Shown here: positions 34,026 to 44,946 of the stretch, one piece after another | How positions within the stretch are numbered: position 1 is the first letter of the stretch | Layout: the number at the start of each line of letters is the position of its first letter | Assembly: GCF_000189395.1 (NCBI RefSeq) | Contig: NZ_AEPB01000008.1 | Coordinates: 1 to 64,000 of the forward strand | DNA: 64,000 nt | DNA from: Planococcus donghaensis MPA1U2 | Lineage (GTDB): Bacteria > Bacillota > Bacilli > Bacillales_A > Planococcaceae | Reading direction: 5' to 3' | Position numbers and translations under genes: made by a program | The notes under the pieces: model-generated | What the model was told of the DNA's origin: nothing | The model's input: the letters and a program-made list of their open reading frames with translations, nothing else | The model's database searches: none

Positions 34026-35452
34026 TTAAACACTAATTACGTTTGCAGTAGTTGGTATTTTATAAGGACCATGATCTTTAATGTAGGATTGAATAACATC
34101 GATAGCAAAAACGCCTTGATAGTTTTTCTTGTCTTCGTGATTTTTAAAAGACTGACTTCCACCACCTACAACTCGGTATGTTTTATCGCGTTGTAAAGTA
34201 CTGTCGGCAATTTGAAGAGTTTGAATGCGGTGTCCTTTTGGATTATATGGCTTATAAGTCATATTTATTCCGCTAGAACGGAGAACATAACCTCCTTTTT
34301 GTTCAAAAGGATCCGATGAATAAACTTGTTCTAAATTATGTTCTAAAGCATCTAATAATTGTTGTCCCGTCAATTCCAATGTAAACAATTCGGGATTGGT
34401 CGGAATGATAGTGTAAAGATCGTAAAGCGTTACGGGTCCAGTTGCTATAGGGTGACCATATCGCCAACCGTGTGAAAAAGCAGCATCGCATTCTAAAGAT
34501 GACAAATAAGCATCGGTGATTAACTTATCCATAGGCGCTTCTTCCAAAGTCATTCGGTGAAGCAAAGTTTTAGTTTCACCTGCGATAAATGATCGTTCTT
34601 TTTCATATTCGACTAGTAGTTCTTCCACAAGTCGTTTAATTTCCTGGTCTTCCTCGAATTGTTCATCGATCACAATCAATTCGTATTGGATATCCAATAT
34701 AGCTCCATCTTCAAAGTTCACATCAAGCCTCCCTAAGAAAGAACTACTCGAACCTGCTTGGACAATATGAGTGTTGTTTTGGATAATCGGTTCATGGACA
34801 CGATCGTGGCTATGGCCGGAAAGAACGATGTCGATTCCGTCTACTAAAGAAACGAGCTTAACGTCTAAGGGCAGACCCATATGGCTTAATAAAACGATAA
34901 CATCAACCTGGTCCTGAAGCGCTTCAACGGCTTCTCTCACTTCTTCTACGCCTTTAGTAAAATACAAGCCTTCTGAAAAATCTGGGGGCATGGTGATGTC
35001 GACATAAGGATAAGTTAGTCCGATTACGCCAATAGTTATCCCATTTAACTTTTTTATTGTGTATGGAGTTAAAAATACATCGCGCGTTTCATCGTCCATC
35101 ACATTACAAGCAAGCGCGGGAAATTGAAGCTTTTTGGTCAACTTTTGAAGTTGTTTTTTTCCATATGCGTAATCCCAATTCCCCGGTACAAAGCCATCAA
35201 TCGGCATCTTTTCAAGAATGGGCAATAGCGCTTCTCCTTTTGTAGCAACCAGAGGTAAAGTACCATGAAACAAGTCCCCACCATCAAAAAATAAGACATT
35301 TTCATTTTCTTTTTTAGGTTTTTAACATATTGACTGATTCTAGAAAATCCTCCAGCTTTTTTTAAGGTTGGCCCATCCGTTCCCCAAAAAAGTTCTTGAT
35401 GTTGTTCAAGGCATCCATGAGTATCGTTTTGCTGAATCAATGTGAATTTCAT
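34026..35452 (-). pseudogene. 5'-nucleotidase/metallophosphatase (UshA-like), frameshifted
   Basis: The true start is ATG 35452 (GAGGG upstream). The first frame gives FTLIQQNDTHGCLEQH, the first metallophosphatase motif, and runs to an A6 tract (35310-35315 on the plus strand). There one base must be adjusted to continue into ENENVLFFDGGDLFHG, the second motif. The remaining frame is intact to 34026 with GNWDY, LSHMG, SGHSHDRVH and the 5'-nucleotidase C domain (GYVLRSSGI). Complete length is about 475 residues with no signal peptide, YunD-like. Possibly a sequencing error. Confidence 0.82.
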
Positions 35453-35503
35453 CCTTTTCCCTCTTTTCTGGAATATTGCGAAACTTCTTTTACTGTAATG
35501 CAA

Positions 35504-36025
35504 AAACTCTTTTTTGACGAGTTTATTAACTTCTTCAGAAACTAATAAGAACTTAGTAAAAATTAACCTGATAGATAAAGTGGTGGATACAAGTGGAACT
35601 TTGAAAAACTCAGCTTTATTAGTTTAATCATCATATCGGGTGTTCAAAAGATTACTACCATTCTAGTTATAGAAACACGCGTTCATCCAACTACTCAAGC
35701 TCCTTTCTAATAAGGTTATTGACAGTCTATTTTGATTTCAGTAAAATAATTCCAATATGGTAAACACATGGATCAGTATTGCTAAGAAAACTTGAATACA
35801 TAGAATGCTGCTATTTGCTGAAACGCAACCAATTCGCCTGTGAGTGGTCAGGGTGATAAGAAGATCAAACGAGTGAAAAAGAGTGGAACGCCGCTAGGAA
35901 AAACTATCACCTCTTTTAGAAGGTGATAGGTTTTTTGTTTTCTCAATGAAGTTAAAGAGGAGCGGTGGAATATATCTTGGAGATAGTGAAGAAGTGAGTA
36001 GATTGTGCAACGGAGGTTAATCCAT
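35504..36025. other. intergenic region with a terminator
   Basis: No gene seen. A hairpin CTATCACCT/AGGTGATAG followed by GTTTTTTG occupies 35901-35936. The sequence before it (AGAGTGGAACGCCGC) recalls a T-box core but does not match it. Confidence 0.5.
35901..35936 (+). terminator. intrinsic terminator, possibly in a leader
   Basis: 9-bp stem with T6, 90 nt upstream of the PP2C gene on the same strand. It could attenuate that gene. Confidence 0.75.
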
Positions 36026-36841
36026 ATGAGTAATGGTCTTTACAATAAGGAATTTAGTTGGGTGGGGAGTCAGTCTCACTATGTTGATGAGATTGATGTC
36101 CGCCAAATACAACATGTAACTATGGGGCGCTTCGGAGGCAATTCAACTGCAGGTCAATATAAAAATGAAGATGCTTGTCTCGTTTGGACAAATGAAAAGG
36201 AAGATTGGGAATTTGTTGTTCTTTTAGATGCGCATCACTCGGCAGAAAGTGCCGAACTGGTGATATTTACAGTCAACGAGTTAAAAGATGTTATCCAAAA
36301 AAATTTGAAGTTGCCGATCAAACAGGCATTCGAACAAACAGCAGACACGTTATTAACAACTTTTGAAAGTTCCGACTTTAAAGAGGCATGTAAGAAAGTG
36401 CAAGGAGAAACAGCGGTTTTATGTGTAGTCCGGAAAGGCAAATTTCTCTGGTGGCTATCTATCGGAGATTGTCTTCTTTATCTATTTCATCCAGAACTAT
36501 TAGCCTTGAATGAAACTCAACAAAATCACCGCAGTTTTTATGAATGGATTGGACAAGTAAATACGTTTGAGCTACCGGTTCCTTGTTACAGTGTCGGAAC
36601 GAAAGAATTAAGAAAAGGAAAAAATCACATATTGTTGACTACTGATGGGCTTGTTGAATGTCCAAACACCAACTTTTGGGACTCATATGAAGTCGGAAAA
36701 CCATTTGAAACTCTTTCGAACAAGCAAGGTGTACTAGCCTTACTAGAAGAGATTAAAGGAAAAAATGTCCGTGACAGTACAACAATCTTATCTTGGTTTA
36801 TAAATATAGACGTTGATTCAACTCGTCCAAGTAATGGATGA
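36026..36841 (+). CDS. PP2C-type serine/threonine phosphatase
   Basis: 271 residues from ATG 36026 (ACGGAGG 9 nt upstream). The metal-binding motifs of PPM phosphatases appear in order: NEDA (Asp49), LLDAH (Asp68), GETAVL, SIGDC, LLTTDGLVE and DSTTIL. The usual DGHGG is DAHHS here. Stand-alone catalytic domain with no sensor. It could dephosphorylate Ser/Thr proteins; the partner kinase is not in the window. Confidence 0.82.
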   Translation: MSNGLYNKEFSWVGSQSHYVDEIDVRQIQHVTMGRFGGNSTAGQYKNEDACLVWTNEKEDWEFVVLLDAHHSAESAELVIFTVNELKDVIQKNLKLPIKQAFEQTADTLLTTFESSDFKEACKKVQGETAVLCVVRKGKFLWWLSIGDCLLYLFHPELLALNETQQNHRSFYEWIGQVNTFELPVPCYSVGTKELRKGKNHILLTTDGLVECPNTNFWDSYEVGKPFETLSNKQGVLALLEEIKGKNVRDSTTILSWFINIDVDSTRPSNG

Positions 36842-36886
36842 GCTACAGTCAGTTAAGAATTCAACTCAAATAGGGGGGCATTTTCA

Positions 36887-37384
36887 TTGGAAATTTGGGG
36901 TTTAGTAGATGAAGGTAGAAACCCGTTAGGTAAGTTTCATACTAGGGGGACTGAACTTCCGCCTAGCGAATTCCATGTGGTTGTGGAAATATTTACGATA
37001 AATGCTGACGGGCGAATTTTATTGACGCAAAGAGACGCTCTTAAGACGTATCCATTGCTTTGGGAAAGTACAGGCGGATCGATTACAGCTGGAGAAAGCA
37101 GTGTGGAAGGTGCTGTTCGGGAACTTGAAGAAGAGACGGGAATTGCTGTAACCCCCAAAGAGCTTCAGTACTTAGGAGAAATTAAAAAAGGCAATTATTT
37201 CTTAGACAGTTATGTGTTCAGAAGTACGAGAGATATTGAAATAGGTGATTTGATTTTGCAACCGGGTGAAGTATGTGATGCGAAATGGGTTACGTTAAAA
37301 GAATTAGAGGATCTGAACAAGAGAGGAAAAATCGTTCCTGCCGTCTGGGAACGATACCAATTGTATTTGAACGAACTAGAGTGA
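36887..37384 (+). CDS. NUDIX hydrolase
   Basis: 165 residues with a perfect Nudix box: Gly64, Glu70, Arg78-Glu79, Glu82-Glu83, Gly85 within STGGSITAGESSVEGAV and RELEEETGI. The N-terminal segment (VDEGRNPLGKFHTRG) resembles the isopentenyl-diphosphate isomerase-like NUDIX group, YfcD type. TTG start with a GGGGGG-rich SD. Hydrolyses nucleoside diphosphates linked to another moiety; the substrate is unknown. Confidence 0.86.
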   Translation: MEIWGLVDEGRNPLGKFHTRGTELPPSEFHVVVEIFTINADGRILLTQRDALKTYPLLWESTGGSITAGESSVEGAVRELEEETGIAVTPKELQYLGEIKKGNYFLDSYVFRSTRDIEIGDLILQPGEVCDAKWVTLKELEDLNKRGKIVPAVWERYQLYLNELE

Positions 37385-37469
37385 TGAAGGCGTGACAGAG
37401 AACCTGATCGTATTATATAGAGAAGATTTAATGTGTGGGAAAAATATCTGTTTAAGGAGATGTAAAACG

Positions 37470-37715
37470 ATGAAGTTTCTAAAGTACCTACTATTATTCG
37501 CTTTCATATTACTTCTGGCTTCTTGTTCTACAGGGTACCCAGCAACGGAATTAGAAGGAGAAGAACCGATAGTAATTGGACATATTATTGAGGTATTAGA
37601 AGAAAAAATTATTTTTGTCGTTGAAGGAATGTACAAAAAAGGGGACAAAGTTGCTGTCTGGAAATTTGAAGAAGGCCCTGAGATTGCGGAAAAGATTGTG
37701 CTCTTGGAAAAGTGA
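37470..37715 (+). CDS. small lipoprotein, unknown (DUF3221-like)
   Basis: 81 residues. The signal peptide MKFLKYLLLFAFILLLASC has Cys19 as lipidation site. The mature part (IVIGHIIEVLEEKIIFVVEG, then GDKVAVWKFEEGPE) resembles DUF3221-type small lipoproteins with an OB-like fold. AAGGAG precedes ATG 37470, which overrides a longer open frame. Confidence 0.72.
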   Translation: MKFLKYLLLFAFILLLASCSTGYPATELEGEEPIVIGHIIEVLEEKIIFVVEGMYKKGDKVAVWKFEEGPEIAEKIVLLEK

Positions 37716-37791
37716 AATTCGCAGAAGTTTTAACGGTGAATGAATCTAATTATCACGTACGGCGGAAACTTCACTTCTTATCGATAGAAGA

Positions 37792-37914
37792 ATGCAGATC
37801 GACCCATTACAAGAAACGATTTTTGAGAAAGACAGAATGGCATTGATTGATAGTGGAGTAACATACATGAAATTTGTAGAAGAGAAGAAAAAACGCCATT
37901 CCAATTGGGAATAG
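37792..37914 (+). CDS. possible 40-residue peptide or gene remnant
   Basis: Open frame ending KKKRHSNWE, directly followed by a terminator. Poor SD; may be the 3' end of a lost gene. Confidence 0.3.
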   Translation: MQIDPLQETIFEKDRMALIDSGVTYMKFVEEKKKRHSNWE

Positions 37915-37924
37915 CGCTTTTTTA
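37892..37924 (+). terminator. intrinsic terminator
   Basis: CGCCATTCC/GGGAATAGCG then T6. Confidence 0.7.
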
Positions 37925-37959
37925 TTGAATTCATGAAAAAAACATTGAAGCAAAAGTAA

Positions 37960-38088
37960 TCATCCACGACTTGCCAAAAATACAAGAGCATCTACAATCA
38001 CGTTTAATTGGTAGCCGATAAATATTCCCGATCCTGCAATTATCATCAAACAAAGTAGCAAGACTATTCGGAAAGTTGATTCACTCAA
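37960..38088 (-). CDS. 42-residue single-helix membrane peptide
   Basis: TTG start at 38088 with GAGGTG 6 nt upstream. One long hydrophobic helix (FRIVLLLCLMIIAGSGIFIG). Short but well formed. Unrecognised. Confidence 0.5.
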   Translation of the reverse strand: MSESTFRIVLLLCLMIIAGSGIFIGYQLNVIVDALVFLASRG

Positions 38089-38162
38089 AGGTAGCACCTC
38101 AATCTGATTTTGAATTATAACTAATAAGTTAATACGATAGCAAGATGGAATTCAATGGCTAC

Positions 38163-38630
38163 TTATTTATCTTGCAGATTATCCAACTGCTTTACTACAG
38201 CCATTACTTTGCCGAACCGATCTCCTAAATCCTCAAAGCCTAAGCTTTTATATAAATTATGAGCATTTAAGTTGTCAGGGTGATAACCCACAACGATTTT
38301 TGTTGGGCCCAACAATCTGTTCATCTCAGCAAGCATTAAATTGGTTGCGGCTTTGCCAATTCCTTGTCCTTGGAATGCTTGATCCACCATTATTCGGTAA
38401 ACCCAATAGCCACCAAGTTCTTCAGGCACAGAATTATACATTAAAAAGCCAACTGTTTGATTGTCTTTACAAATCGCGTAAGGTTTTAAGCTAGGTTCAA
38501 ACTTTGATTGGGCAATGGATACGGCATTAGGCTCCATGTATTGTTTTTGATCTTCTGAAACTTCGAGTTCGCAGCAGTCATACCAATTTTCTGCATTTAA
38601 TTCGACGATTTTCACATCGTTTGTTTTCAT
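38163..38630 (-). CDS. GNAT acetyltransferase (diamine acetyltransferase-like)
   Basis: About 155 residues from ATG 38630 (GGGG upstream). The acetyl-CoA loop QAFQGQGIGKAA and C-terminal NLNAHNLYKSLGFEDLG are clear GNAT motifs A and B. The N-terminal VKIVELNAENWYDCCELEVSEDQ is typical of the spermidine/spermine acetyltransferase branch (Blt/PaiA-like). Substrate inferred. Confidence 0.83.
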   Translation of the reverse strand: MKTNDVKIVELNAENWYDCCELEVSEDQKQYMEPNAVSIAQSKFEPSLKPYAICKDNQTVGFLMYNSVPEELGGYWVYRIMVDQAFQGQGIGKAATNLMLAEMNRLLGPTKIVVGYHPDNLNAHNLYKSLGFEDLGDRFGKVMAVVKQLDNLQDK

Positions 38631-38669
38631 TATTTTTCCCCTTTCGATTTTTGGGGAACGCAAAATCAA

Positions 38670-39258
38670 GTCTGGATTAGGCGTAAAACCCCTCGTATTC
38701 TCTAATAGTATAGATAGGTTGAATTGTCATATTGAACGCCTCCTTAGTTAGCTAATGTCTTAATGGTATCATTATTTAACTTCCTACACTATGCATTTAA
38801 GGAACAATAATCCAACAGCGGCAATCACAAAAGTATTTTATTAGTAGGAGTGGTAATTTATCTGTTCAAACTCCGAGTATGTAACGGCTGGTTTAACTAA
38901 GGAAAACCGATTTTGCAAACAAACTTGAGTTTATCGCAAACAAACGCCGTTATCGCGCAAACAACCAAAGTGAAACTGCAAACAAACTACATATTTGCGC
39001 AAACAAATCTTCTTATCCCGCAAACAAACGCATTTTCTTATAGTTCGACCAAGAATGTTGAGTGGGAAATATAAAAATGCATGGATAGGATCCATGAAGA
39101 ATCACTTTCTAGCTCACAATATCCATTTCAAGATTCTTTTTTCATTCGAACGCAGGAAATTTACCATCAAACACGTATAAAAAAAGATTAACTTTTTGAG
39201 GGCTGGATTCTTGCTATATTAATTTCTACTAACCACCAATTGTTTGGAACAAGTAAAA
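38670..39258. other. 589-bp stretch without a gene, holding the 21-bp array
   Basis: Apart from the GCAAACAAAC array I see no gene. Confidence 0.5.
38915..39040 (+). repeat. six-unit tandem array of exactly 21-bp period
   Basis: GCAAACAAAC (last unit bases vary to CC or AT) starts at 38915, 38936, 38957, 38978, 38999 and 39020. Each is followed by an 11-bp variable part that often ends TTATC. The period equals two helical turns and seven codons. An uninterrupted TTG-initiated frame from 38913 reads QTN every seven residues. Confidence 0.92.
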
Positions 39259-39282
39259 GAAGTGCAGCAAAAGCTGCACTTC
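39259..39282 (-). terminator. terminator of the VOC-ABM operon
   Basis: GAAGTGCAGC-AAAA-GCTGCACTTC, perfect 10-bp stem followed by TTTTA on the minus strand. Confidence 0.85.
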
Positions 39283-39308
39283 TAAAAAGTTTAGTAAAAT
39301 TAATTTGT

Positions 39309-39611
39309 CTATCTTTTTCCACCCCTAGACTGCAAAGTGTTGATTCTTTCCATTCCTGTAATAATGGGCTTTGCTCGCTTTATCAACAATTTCGTTGCAT
39401 CTAGTGACAATGATGCTAGATGTGCTTTTACACTTTTCCAAACTTCATAAACATATACGGAATCAGGTTTTTCTTCAGCAGTACCTACTAAATAGACTTC
39501 GCAATCGTCCAAGCTTTGCATTGATAATGCGGCTTCTAACAAAATATCTACTAAAGTTTCGCGATGTTCAGCTTGTACTTTAAACTTTCCATACAACCCA
39601 AACTTGTTCAT
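39309..39611 (-). CDS. antibiotic biosynthesis monooxygenase-like (ABM) protein
   Basis: 100 residues from ATG 39611 (AGGAGG 6 nt upstream). Ferredoxin-like ABM/quinol monooxygenase pattern: GKFKVQAEHRETLVDILLEA, CEVYLVGTAEEKPDSVYVYE and VWKSVKAHLASL. Cofactor-free quinol oxidation or heme handling is typical; the role is not determined. Second gene after the broken VOC gene. Confidence 0.8.
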   Translation of the reverse strand: MNKFGLYGKFKVQAEHRETLVDILLEAALSMQSLDDCEVYLVGTAEEKPDSVYVYEVWKSVKAHLASLSLDATKLLIKRAKPIITGMERINTLQSRGGKR

Positions 39612-39646
39612 CCAATACCTCCTTAAAAGTTTAATGAAAATAGTGT

Positions 39647-40032
39647 TTAAACAATCTCCATCACAGCAAAATAATTCCATTCATCATCTGCGAAATTAAA
39701 GCTTCTCCCAGTACCCATATTTACCAATTCACCCGTTTCAATATTTTTTTCTTAAATTCTGCATGCAACTTCTCAATATGATCCGAGTAGAACATCAATG
39801 ATGGTGTACCTAGATTTAGGTCAGGTGACATTTTTGAAATAACTTCTTTGTCATGTAAAACAATCGTCGTTTCAGCATCTTCAGTAGGGGCAATTTCAAT
39901 CCATTTCATCCCCATTTCTTCAGAACCTCCGTAAGCAATTGCTTTAAATCCAACTTTGTCTTTCCAAAATACCTCTGCTTTGTCTTGATCTTTCACATAC
40001 AACATTACTTGCCCTAATTTGTTAATCATCAA
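39647..40032 (-). pseudogene. VOC/glyoxalase-family protein, frameshifted near its end
   Basis: The first frame is intact for about 95 residues (LGQVMLYVKDQDKAEVFWKD, GMKWIEIAP). At the 7-base A tract (39744-39750, T on the plus strand) it shifts and ends as KKKILKRVNW. Adjusting one base restores NIETGELVNMGTGRSFNFAD then DEWNYFAVMEIV, the expected VOC C terminus, to a stop at 39647. Operon with the ABM gene 36 nt downstream. Confidence 0.82.
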
Positions 40033-40174
40033 AATCCCTCCGAAAACAATAATTTATGTATTTGTAACTATTATATACAGAATATTCAAACAAAATCAAA
40101 AACAAAAAAATTATCAGGTATAATAATGAAGAGTAATTAAAAATTAAAACAGCTTAAAGGGGGAATGATTAATA

Positions 40175-40588
40175 ATGAAGCATCAAATTACGCCGTATTT
40201 AATTTTCAACGGCAACGCAAAAGAAGCATTAAAATTTTATAAAGAACTGTTTGATGGTGAAATTTCAGATGTGCAAACGTATAAAGAGGCTGATTTTCCA
40301 ACACCACCAGAGGCAGAAAATAGAATTATGCATGCAAGATTTAAAAAAGGTGAATTGTTTTTCATGGTATCCGACTCTTTCCCCAATCAAGATGTAGAAA
40401 CGGGGAGTAACATTTCATTAGTTTTAGAATTTGATAAACAAGAGGAGATGGATACTGTTTATCATCATTTAGCTGAAAATGGAACAGTTGCAATGGAGTT
40501 GCAAGACACTTTTTGGGGAGCGCGTTATGCAAAAGTAAAAGATGCTTTTGGTGTAACTTGGGATCTAAACTATACTCATTCAAAATAA
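40175..40588 (+). CDS. VOC-family protein, PhnB/YjdN type
   Basis: 137 residues. ITPYLIFNGNAKEALKFYKELF and the terminal WGARYAKVKDAFGVTWDLNY are the PhnB-like signature. AAAGGGGG precedes the ATG. Probably a small-molecule binding or modifying glyoxalase-fold protein; no phosphonate genes nearby. Confidence 0.84.
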   Translation: MKHQITPYLIFNGNAKEALKFYKELFDGEISDVQTYKEADFPTPPEAENRIMHARFKKGELFFMVSDSFPNQDVETGSNISLVLEFDKQEEMDTVYHHLAENGTVAMELQDTFWGARYAKVKDAFGVTWDLNYTHSK

Positions 40589-40684
40589 GTCATAGCATCA
40601 TAACTGTATTTTTATATTTTCCCGTATGGAAGAAATAACTAAATTCTAGTAGAGGAATTCTTTTAAATGTTAGGAGGAACCCAA

Positions 40685-40921
40685 ATGAGTCAACAATCAT
40701 GGTTACCTACGTTAAAAACGAATACTCCTGAAGAAGGATACGAACTTGCAGTGAAACTTGCGCGAAAAGCTGTAGGTATGATTCAACCCGATGAAAATGT
40801 TCGAAAAAAACTACGACTAGATTATGCAACAAATGCGGATAGTTTAACATTAGCATCCCAAGTGGTGGCTATTCATTTTCAAACAGTTGCAGCTGCGAAT
40901 AATTATTGGAACGATAAGTGA
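40685..40921 (+). CDS. small helical protein, unknown
   Basis: 78 residues from ATG 40685 (GGAGG 7 nt upstream). Soluble, helical, no recognised motif; followed by a terminator at 40941. Confidence 0.6.
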   Translation: MSQQSWLPTLKTNTPEEGYELAVKLARKAVGMIQPDENVRKKLRLDYATNADSLTLASQVVAIHFQTVAAANNYWNDK

Positions 40922-40940
40922 ATATAAAACATTCGCATTC

Positions 40941-40977
40941 CGAAACCTTAAGATTCAGTCCGAGGTTTCGTTTTTTT
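40941..40977 (+). terminator. intrinsic terminator
   Basis: CGAAACCT/AGGTTTCG then T7. Confidence 0.85.
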
Positions 40978-41107
40978 GCGACATGTGAGATTAATACAGA
41001 CTTAATCAGGGTATAACTAAGTTTTGTAGAAAAAACTTTTTTAAAAAGCATTTTTCAAGTACGCTTGAATTAGTGAGACTTGGATAAAACAGAAAGGGGG
41101 ATATAGG

Positions 41108-42046
41108 GTGTTCCATATTTATAAATCTTCACTTAGTGGAAAACTAGAAACCATAGAGAATTTTGACAAGAACTGCTGGGTCAATATTACGGCACCGTCA
41201 AAAGAAGAACTTGAAAGAGTGTCTAAGCACTTTAATATCCCTATGGACTTTTTAGTAGATCCTTTAGATTTAGAAGAAACCGCACGAATTGAGTATGATG
41301 AAGAAGCAAATAGTACATTGCTTATTAATGATTTTCCGATACCAGATACGACAAACGACCGGTTTAATTCGTATATCACGATTCCGATCGGAATTATTAT
41401 CGGAAGCGACTATATAGTCACCATATGTCAGCAACCAAGTAGCTTTCTGACAGGTCTTATTAAGAAAAATGTAAGCACATTAATGAGAAGTCGATTTGCT
41501 TTAGAGGTTTTATTGTCAATTTCAACGTTGTACTTGGACAATTTAAAAACGCTCAACAAACAGCGTCTTAAAATTGAAAGTAATTTGCGTGAGTCGTTTA
41601 CGAACAAGCAGTTGTATGACTTGATGGAAATCGAAAAAAGCTTAGTTTATTTCCTTACGTCGTTAAAGTCTAATGGAGATGTCGTTACGAAACTGTTTCG
41701 TGTTCATTCCATCAAACTTTATGAGGATGATAAAGATCTTCTAGAGGATGTGAAAATCGAAAACAATCAAGGAATTGAAACGACCGAATTGTATACGAGA
41801 ATATTGGATAGTATCACAAGTTCTTATTCTTCACTGATCTCAAATGAATTAAACAATACGATGAAAACTCTTACGTTGTTTACTGTATTTTTAACGCTTC
41901 CTACACTTGTATTTAGCTTTTTCGGAATGAATGTCGCTTTACCGATAACCGATGACGACCCGTCTTCTTGGATGAGCACACTCGGGATATCGTTAGTTTT
42001 TGTTTTACTGATTGGCTGGGCATTGTGGAAGAGACGAATTTTTTAA
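41108..42046 (+). CDS. CorA-like divalent cation channel
   Basis: 312 residues. A large cytoplasmic N-terminal domain with long helices is followed by two C-terminal membrane segments; the first ends in the GMN motif (FFGMNVALP). A helical linker (KTLNKQRLKIESNL) and basic C-terminus KRRIF match the CorA/YfjQ group. Imports Mg2+ (or Co2+/Ni2+). GTG start with AAAGGGGG upstream. Followed by a terminator shared with bioY. Confidence 0.88.
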   Translation: MFHIYKSSLSGKLETIENFDKNCWVNITAPSKEELERVSKHFNIPMDFLVDPLDLEETARIEYDEEANSTLLINDFPIPDTTNDRFNSYITIPIGIIIGSDYIVTICQQPSSFLTGLIKKNVSTLMRSRFALEVLLSISTLYLDNLKTLNKQRLKIESNLRESFTNKQLYDLMEIEKSLVYFLTSLKSNGDVVTKLFRVHSIKLYEDDKDLLEDVKIENNQGIETTELYTRILDSITSSYSSLISNELNNTMKTLTLFTVFLTLPTLVFSFFGMNVALPITDDDPSSWMSTLGISLVFVLLIGWALWKRRIF

Positions 42047-42060
42047 TAGCATACATAAGC

Positions 42061-42095
42061 AAAAGCAGTCGACCATCGTTTGGTCGACTGCTTTT
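42061..42095. terminator. bidirectional terminator
   Basis: AAAAGCAGTCGACCA/TGGTCGACTGCTTTT between the convergent CorA-like and bioY genes. Confidence 0.92.
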
Positions 42096-42151
42096 TGTTT
42101 GATAAAATTTTAAACTACGCATTAAAAACTCTCTTTAACTTAATTGAAAGC

Positions 42152-42703
42152 TTAAACATAAAGTAGCTTCGCGGATTCTAAACGTAATCTAACTAAAATA
42201 CCAATCCATGCAGCAAGTGCGGCTTTTATAAGTCCTACTAAAATGAACGGGAAAAATCCTCCCATAAATGCGCCGGTCCATGAAAGGTTTGCGAAAATCA
42301 TTAACCAAATCGTCCCGAATGTTAAGGTAATAAACATGCCAATTACATTTGCAATTAATGCGTTCATAAACGTATAGCTAGTTTTTTCGAGGTAATAGCC
42401 AATAATAAAAGCGGCTGGTAGAAATCCGATTAAATAGCCACCAGTTGGTCCAAATAAGCTACCGAGACCACCGGACATTTGGGCGAATACGGGTATACCA
42501 ATTGCACCTAGTCCTAAATAAACCAAAACAGACAGCGTTCCATATTTAGCACCTAAAATTGTAGCAGCCAGGCCAATGGCAAGAGTTTGTCCTGTAATAG
42601 GTACAAGTGGGAGTGGGATAGTGATTTGTGCGAAAATGCCAATGATGGCTGCGAACAAAGAGGTAACAATCATCATTCTTAGTTTTACATTTGCTGTTGT
42701 CAT
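42152..42703 (-). CDS. bioY: biotin transporter substrate-binding subunit BioY
   Basis: 183 residues with about six hydrophobic segments. FAQITIPLPLVPITGQTLAI and the central block LGSLFGPTGGYLIGFLPAAF are BioY signatures. It is the S component of an ECF transporter and uses a shared EcfAAT module encoded elsewhere. The leader carries a BirA-type operator, so repression by biotinyl-BirA is expected. Confidence 0.93.
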   Translation of the reverse strand: MTTANVKLRMMIVTSLFAAIIGIFAQITIPLPLVPITGQTLAIGLAATILGAKYGTLSVLVYLGLGAIGIPVFAQMSGGLGSLFGPTGGYLIGFLPAAFIIGYYLEKTSYTFMNALIANVIGMFITLTFGTIWLMIFANLSWTGAFMGGFFPFILVGLIKAALAAWIGILVRLRLESAKLLYV

Positions 42704-42721
42704 AATACACCCCTTCGATTG

Positions 42722-42750
42722 AGTTAACTTATTAATTAAATAAGTTAACT
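42722..42750 (-). promoter_or_regulatory. BirA-type operator of bioY
   Basis: Perfect 12-bp inverted repeat AGTTAACTTATT (42722-42733) and AATAAGTTAACT (42739-42750). The GTTAAC cores and spacing resemble Bacillota BirA sites. Confidence 0.75.
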
Positions 42751-42822
42751 AAAATGGTAGCATAGACAAATAATGACTGTCAATAAAATGTAAAATAAGA
42801 GAACTACTAAGACATTCAATAC

Positions 42823-42855
42823 AAAACCCCAGTGAAATGGATTCACTGGGGTTTT
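42823..42855 (-). terminator. terminator of the M4 protease gene
   Basis: AAAACCCCAGTGAA/TTCACTGGGGTTTT. Confidence 0.85.
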
Positions 42856-42899
42856 GAAGTACAGCAATCGAGAAATACAAATCGCTAATTAGTTAATAA

Positions 42900-44946
<2,047 letters not shown>

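Noticed and set aside
35800-35936. T-box leader before the PP2C gene
   Set aside because: AGAGTGGAACGCCGC recalls the GGGTGGNACCGCG core but differs at key positions, and no Stem I or specifier loop is convincing; only the terminator is annotated.
38915-39040. 21-bp array as a CRISPR
   Set aside because: The conserved part is only 10 bp and the spacers 11 bp, far below CRISPR sizes, with no cas genes.
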